Shown here in pieces: positions 34,998-37,040 of a stretch of 37,040 bases of DNA. Within the stretch, counting starts at the first letter, position 1. Each line of letters opens with the position of its first letter. The position numbers and the translations under genes were made by a program. Source of the DNA: Stenomitos frigidus ULC18 (GTDB taxonomy: Bacteria; Cyanobacteriota; Cyanobacteriia; Leptolyngbyales; Leptolyngbyaceae); NCBI RefSeq assembly GCF_003003795.1, contig NZ_PVWK01000154.1:1-37040 (forward strand), read 5' to 3'. The notes under the pieces were generated by a model that saw nothing but the letters and a program-made list of their open reading frames with translations, did no database searches and was not told the DNA's origin.

Positions 34998-35347
34998 TGC
35001 AACCAGACCACACCCGGATCATTGAACTGCTCGCCGCCCAGCATGAGCAGGGCAGAACGCTGATCGTTTCACTCCTGGGCGCGGGCGCAAAATGGCATCT
35101 CATCGCAACGATCGCCCAGTTCTACAGCTCGTTAGACGAGACGACCAACAATCTAGGCGATCGCCCTCATGGAGGCTTACAGGTCATCCAGGGGGCGGCG
35201 ATGCATGTTGGTTACTCCCAAGCCAGCGTGCTTGATCTGGAGGCTACCATGCAGGAGCTTTCCAGACTGGAAAAGCGCCTGCTCGCGGCGATCGAAGAGG
35301 TTGAGGCAAGAACGGCATCCTTGGAGCGGCAGGCGAGCCGCACCTAG
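34997..35347 (+). CDS. Unknown 116-residue protein
   Basis: The protein starts MQPDHTRIIE at the ATG overlapping the previous stop. It is soluble, with a helical C-terminal half (about 75-112) that has coiled-coil character (LEATMQELSRLEKRLLAAIE). No motif or family is recognised. Co-translation with the WDGH-motif protein suggests a joint function. Confidence 0.6.
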   Translation: MQPDHTRIIELLAAQHEQGRTLIVSLLGAGAKWHLIATIAQFYSSLDETTNNLGDRPHGGLQVIQGAAMHVGYSQASVLDLEATMQELSRLEKRLLAAIEEVEARTASLERQASRT

Positions 35348-35381
35348 CAACGCGCAGCAAAATCTGGGCACTCTAACCACA

Positions 35382-35429
35382 GGACTGCCCACGCCTTAGA
35401 AGGGATGCTTCAACGCTTCAAAGCATCCC
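35382..35429 (+). promoter_or_regulatory. Duplicated leader, copy 1, with hairpin before the start codon
   Basis: GGACTGCCCACGCCTTAG (35382-35399) and GGGATGCTTC (35402-35411) recur at 36520-36549. GGGATGCTT (35402-35410) pairs perfectly with AAGCATCCC (35421-35429), ending 4 bases before the ATG at 35434. No Shine-Dalgarno is visible, so the stem may control translation. Confidence 0.65.
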
Positions 35430-35433
35430 GCTC

Positions 35434-36258
35434 ATGACTCGCAAAGATCTTTTAAATCTGCTCGCCAAGAAAAACGCCTCCCTACCAGCGGGCAAGCGCT
35501 TGAACCCGTTCGGCAAATCAGATGCCGCGATCGCCAAGTTTGTGGGTGTGCAGATCCCCACCGCCCAGGCGGCTCACGGTGCGGACAAAAAGCAAAAGGA
35601 AGCCCGTCAGGCAGTCTTTGCGGCGGCTCACAGATTAAAGGCGGCGGGCAAGCCTGTCACCCGAGAGGCGCTTAAAGCCGAACTAGCGAAAGACCTGAGC
35701 AAAAAATACGCTAAAAAAGCCGTTGGTCTCACCGCCACAGAGGGCGCGGTCTATGCGGCGGGCTTGGCAGGCGGCGTGGTCGCGGGTCCGGTTGGGGCGG
35801 CGGTCGGTGGGGCGGCGACAAGAGCCGTGATTATCGGCGGTCAGAAAATTCACGCTGAAATGCAAAAGGTTAAAGCCGAATCACAAACGGCAAAGCAAGC
35901 AATCAGCGAAAACAAGGCTGCACGTCGAGCGATCGGCAACCTGGCAAGTGAGGGAATCACCCAGGTGAAGCGGGTAATGGGTACGCTGAAATCGGGCGAA
36001 TTCTTGACAGAATTGAAGCATGAGCTGGGTGGAGACCTTGTTGCTCCTGTACTCGAAGAAGCCGCGCATCACTTCATTGAGCACCACGCTGAACACCTCG
36101 TTAGCGCCGCTCTCGGTGGTGGGGCAGCCGCAGTCTTTGGGGGCATGATAGTTTCCAAGACAGTGAAGACGATCGATCACGCGCTGGCTCACCACAAGCC
36201 CTTACAGGCAGCAGGACGAGCGATCGCCGCAACAGTTCAAGCAAATATACACGGTTAA
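35434..36258 (+). CDS. Unknown protein with glycine-zipper-like hydrophobic segments
   Basis: The 274-residue protein starts MTRKDLLNLLAKKNASLPAG. Its N-terminal 95 residues are basic and helical. A Gly/Ala-rich segment (about 105-135, YAAGLAGGVVAGPVGAAVGG) and a second one (about 223-240, AALGGGAAAVFGGMIV) have the GxxxG spacing of glycine zippers and could insert in a membrane. Between them lies a charged helical region. I do not recognise the family; a membrane-active or phage-type structural protein would fit. The start lies 4 bases after the leader hairpin. Confidence 0.62.
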   Translation: MTRKDLLNLLAKKNASLPAGKRLNPFGKSDAAIAKFVGVQIPTAQAAHGADKKQKEARQAVFAAAHRLKAAGKPVTREALKAELAKDLSKKYAKKAVGLTATEGAVYAAGLAGGVVAGPVGAAVGGAATRAVIIGGQKIHAEMQKVKAESQTAKQAISENKAARRAIGNLASEGITQVKRVMGTLKSGEFLTELKHELGGDLVAPVLEEAAHHFIEHHAEHLVSAALGGGAAAVFGGMIVSKTVKTIDHALAHHKPLQAAGRAIAATVQANIHG

Positions 36259-36267
36259 AGGAGAGTT

Positions 36268-36513
36268 ATGGGCAAAGCAATCGATAAACTCAAAGAGCTA
36301 CGCAATCAGCTCGTGACTGGACAACAAAAGATTGACCAGGCTACAGAAATGGGCAAAGCGTCACTACTGAAGACGCTGAAAGCTAACGGCATCAAAGCCG
36401 ATGAGGTCCTTGAGTTTGACCTGAATGGCGCTGGCATCTTCATGATGGGCGGGAAGAAATACGTCTGTCAGGTCGAAGATGACGGCGTTAGTTATGGCGA
36501 AATCAAAGCGTAA
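36268..36513 (+). CDS. Small unknown protein, 81 residues
   Basis: The frame starts MGKAIDKLKE after a strong AAAGGAG site, nine bases behind the previous stop. The N-terminal half is a charged helix (about 3-40), the C-terminal half is beta-like (LEFDLNGAGIFMMGGKKYVC). No family recognised. Unlike its two neighbours it has a canonical ribosome site and no leader hairpin. Confidence 0.6.
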   Translation: MGKAIDKLKELRNQLVTGQQKIDQATEMGKASLLKTLKANGIKADEVLEFDLNGAGIFMMGGKKYVCQVEDDGVSYGEIKA

Positions 36514-36519
36514 CGACGC

Positions 36520-36570
36520 GGACTGCCCACGCCTTAGCTGGGATGCTTCTCTCTACCGTTTGGGCGTCCC
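36520..36570 (+). promoter_or_regulatory. Duplicated leader, copy 2, with hairpin before the start codon
   Basis: Bases 36520-36549 match 35382-35411 in 28 of 30 positions. GGGATGC (36540-36546) can pair with GCGTCCC (36564-36570), with one G-U pair, ending just before GTG 36573. The stem sits at the same place relative to the start as in copy 1. Confidence 0.6.
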
Positions 36571-36572
36571 CA

Positions 36573-36974
36573 GTGACTACAATTACGCGCAAAGCCGTCT
36601 ATGAGGCAGTCAGGGCAAAGCTGCCTACTGCCAAGCAACGGGCGGCGCTCACCCAGAAATTAGGCAAGCCCTGGAGTCATGCCAGCACTGAGGCGATCGC
36701 CCAGGCGATTGGCATGGAGGCGACGCCACGTAAACCCAGCAAGAACGCTGCCCATTCAGTAGCCAAGCGCTACGGCGTGGCGAAAACGTTCGCGGCTGAT
36801 GCCGTCGCGACGAAGATCGCGGGCGAAGATCAGCACCATCAGATCCAGGTAAGGCAACGCGTCGTGAGAGCAATAAACCGCGCCATGAATGCGAAGGCAA
36901 AGGAATTAGGGCGCAAGCTGACGCCAGAAGAGAAGCGGCACATCGCTGTGAAAGCACTCCATAGGGTTCCTTGA
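36573..36974 (+). CDS. Unknown basic protein, last gene of the window
   Basis: Read from GTG 36573, the product is about 133 residues and starts with TTITRKAVYEA. The GTG is preferred to ATG 36543 because the latter lies inside the repeated leader, and because GTG has the same distance from the hairpin as the ATG of 35434. The protein is very basic and helical, with KRYGVAKTFAADAVATKI and GRKLTPEEKRHIAVKALHR, and may bind nucleic acid. No family recognised. Its stop codon lies inside the right flanking inverted repeat. Confidence 0.58.
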   Translation: MTTITRKAVYEAVRAKLPTAKQRAALTQKLGKPWSHASTEAIAQAIGMEATPRKPSKNAAHSVAKRYGVAKTFAADAVATKIAGEDQHHQIQVRQRVVRAINRAMNAKAKELGRKLTPEEKRHIAVKALHRVP

Positions 36975-36998
36975 CGCAAAGGTACGTAAAGCGACATG
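36964..36998 (-). repeat. Right copy of 35-bp window-flanking inverted repeat
   Basis: Reverse complement of 43-77 with 32 of 35 matches. Read from the outer side, it is preceded by GGGG (36999-37002), as in Tn3-family ends. It overlaps the stop codon of the last gene. Confidence 0.75.
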
Positions 36999-37040
36999 CC
37001 CCTGCGAGGAAAGGCGCTAAGATCCACCGTTTACATGGGT

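Noticed and set aside
35382-35429. End of an IS200/IS605-type element
   Set aside because: Hairpins occur at such ends, but there is no tnpA/tnpB, and both copies sit at the same distance before start codons, which favours a leader.

Overview
This window looks like a large piece, or all, of a cyanobacterial plasmid or other accessory replicon. The evidence for a cyanobacterium is the frequent GCGATCGC (HIP1) octamer in most genes together with families common in cyanobacteria (Uma2 nucleases, IS21 and IS1182 elements, hybrid dCache/HAMP/PAS kinases). The evidence for a plasmid is a primase-type replication protein candidate, a ParA/ParB partition operon with its own palindromes, a serine resolvase, many mobile-element scars and no ribosomal or core housekeeping operon. 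The species cannot be named from sequence alone.

Layout. 1-2.6 kb: a TM2-domain protein and a class II ketose-bisphosphate aldolase, in a stretch with repeated GGGG-ended 16-mers. 2.6-5.5 kb (minus strand): an archaeo-eukaryotic-primase-like replication protein with a perfect inverted repeat upstream, then a Uma2-type nuclease preceded by a 57-residue partner gene. 5.6-10.2 kb (plus strand): seven tightly packed genes plus one more, divergent from the Uma2 pair across a palindromic control region: a small HTH-like protein, a helical protein, a membrane-anchored SH3 protein, two small membrane proteins, a helical protein, and a membrane-anchored P-loop ATPase of FtsK/VirD4 type. This is the best candidate for an undescribed system. 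10.4-17 kb: a 311-bp MITE-like element, an AT-rich divergent tyrosine recombinase with an overlapping small partner gene, one unknown 279-residue protein, and long gene-poor, decayed stretches. 17-21.2 kb: a NarL-type two-component pair and a DsbA-like protein. 21.3-26.5 kb: a reductase cut off by an IS21-family element, which abuts a 5'-truncated IS1182 transposase, which abuts the tail of a DISARM anti-phage locus (3' part of drmB plus intact drmC). 26.6-31.3 kb: a remnant of a YhcG-type nuclease, a degenerate 33-nt repeat array, an SGNH hydrolase, a frameshifted MFS transporter, a SnoaL-like protein and an intact YhcG-type nuclease. 31.3-33.4 kb: two 18-bp palindromes and parA-parB. 33.7-34.6 kb: a Tn3-family mini-element with matched 38-bp ends carrying only res and tnpR. 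34.6-37 kb: five small genes of unknown function, two of which share a duplicated leader that can fold a hairpin directly before the start codon.

The two window ends carry a 35-bp inverted repeat (32/35 identical), so the whole interval may be bounded by related transposon ends. Replication, partition and resolution genes would maintain the replicon. The nucleases, DISARM tail and unknown clusters are accessory cargo, and several are visibly eroded by transposition.
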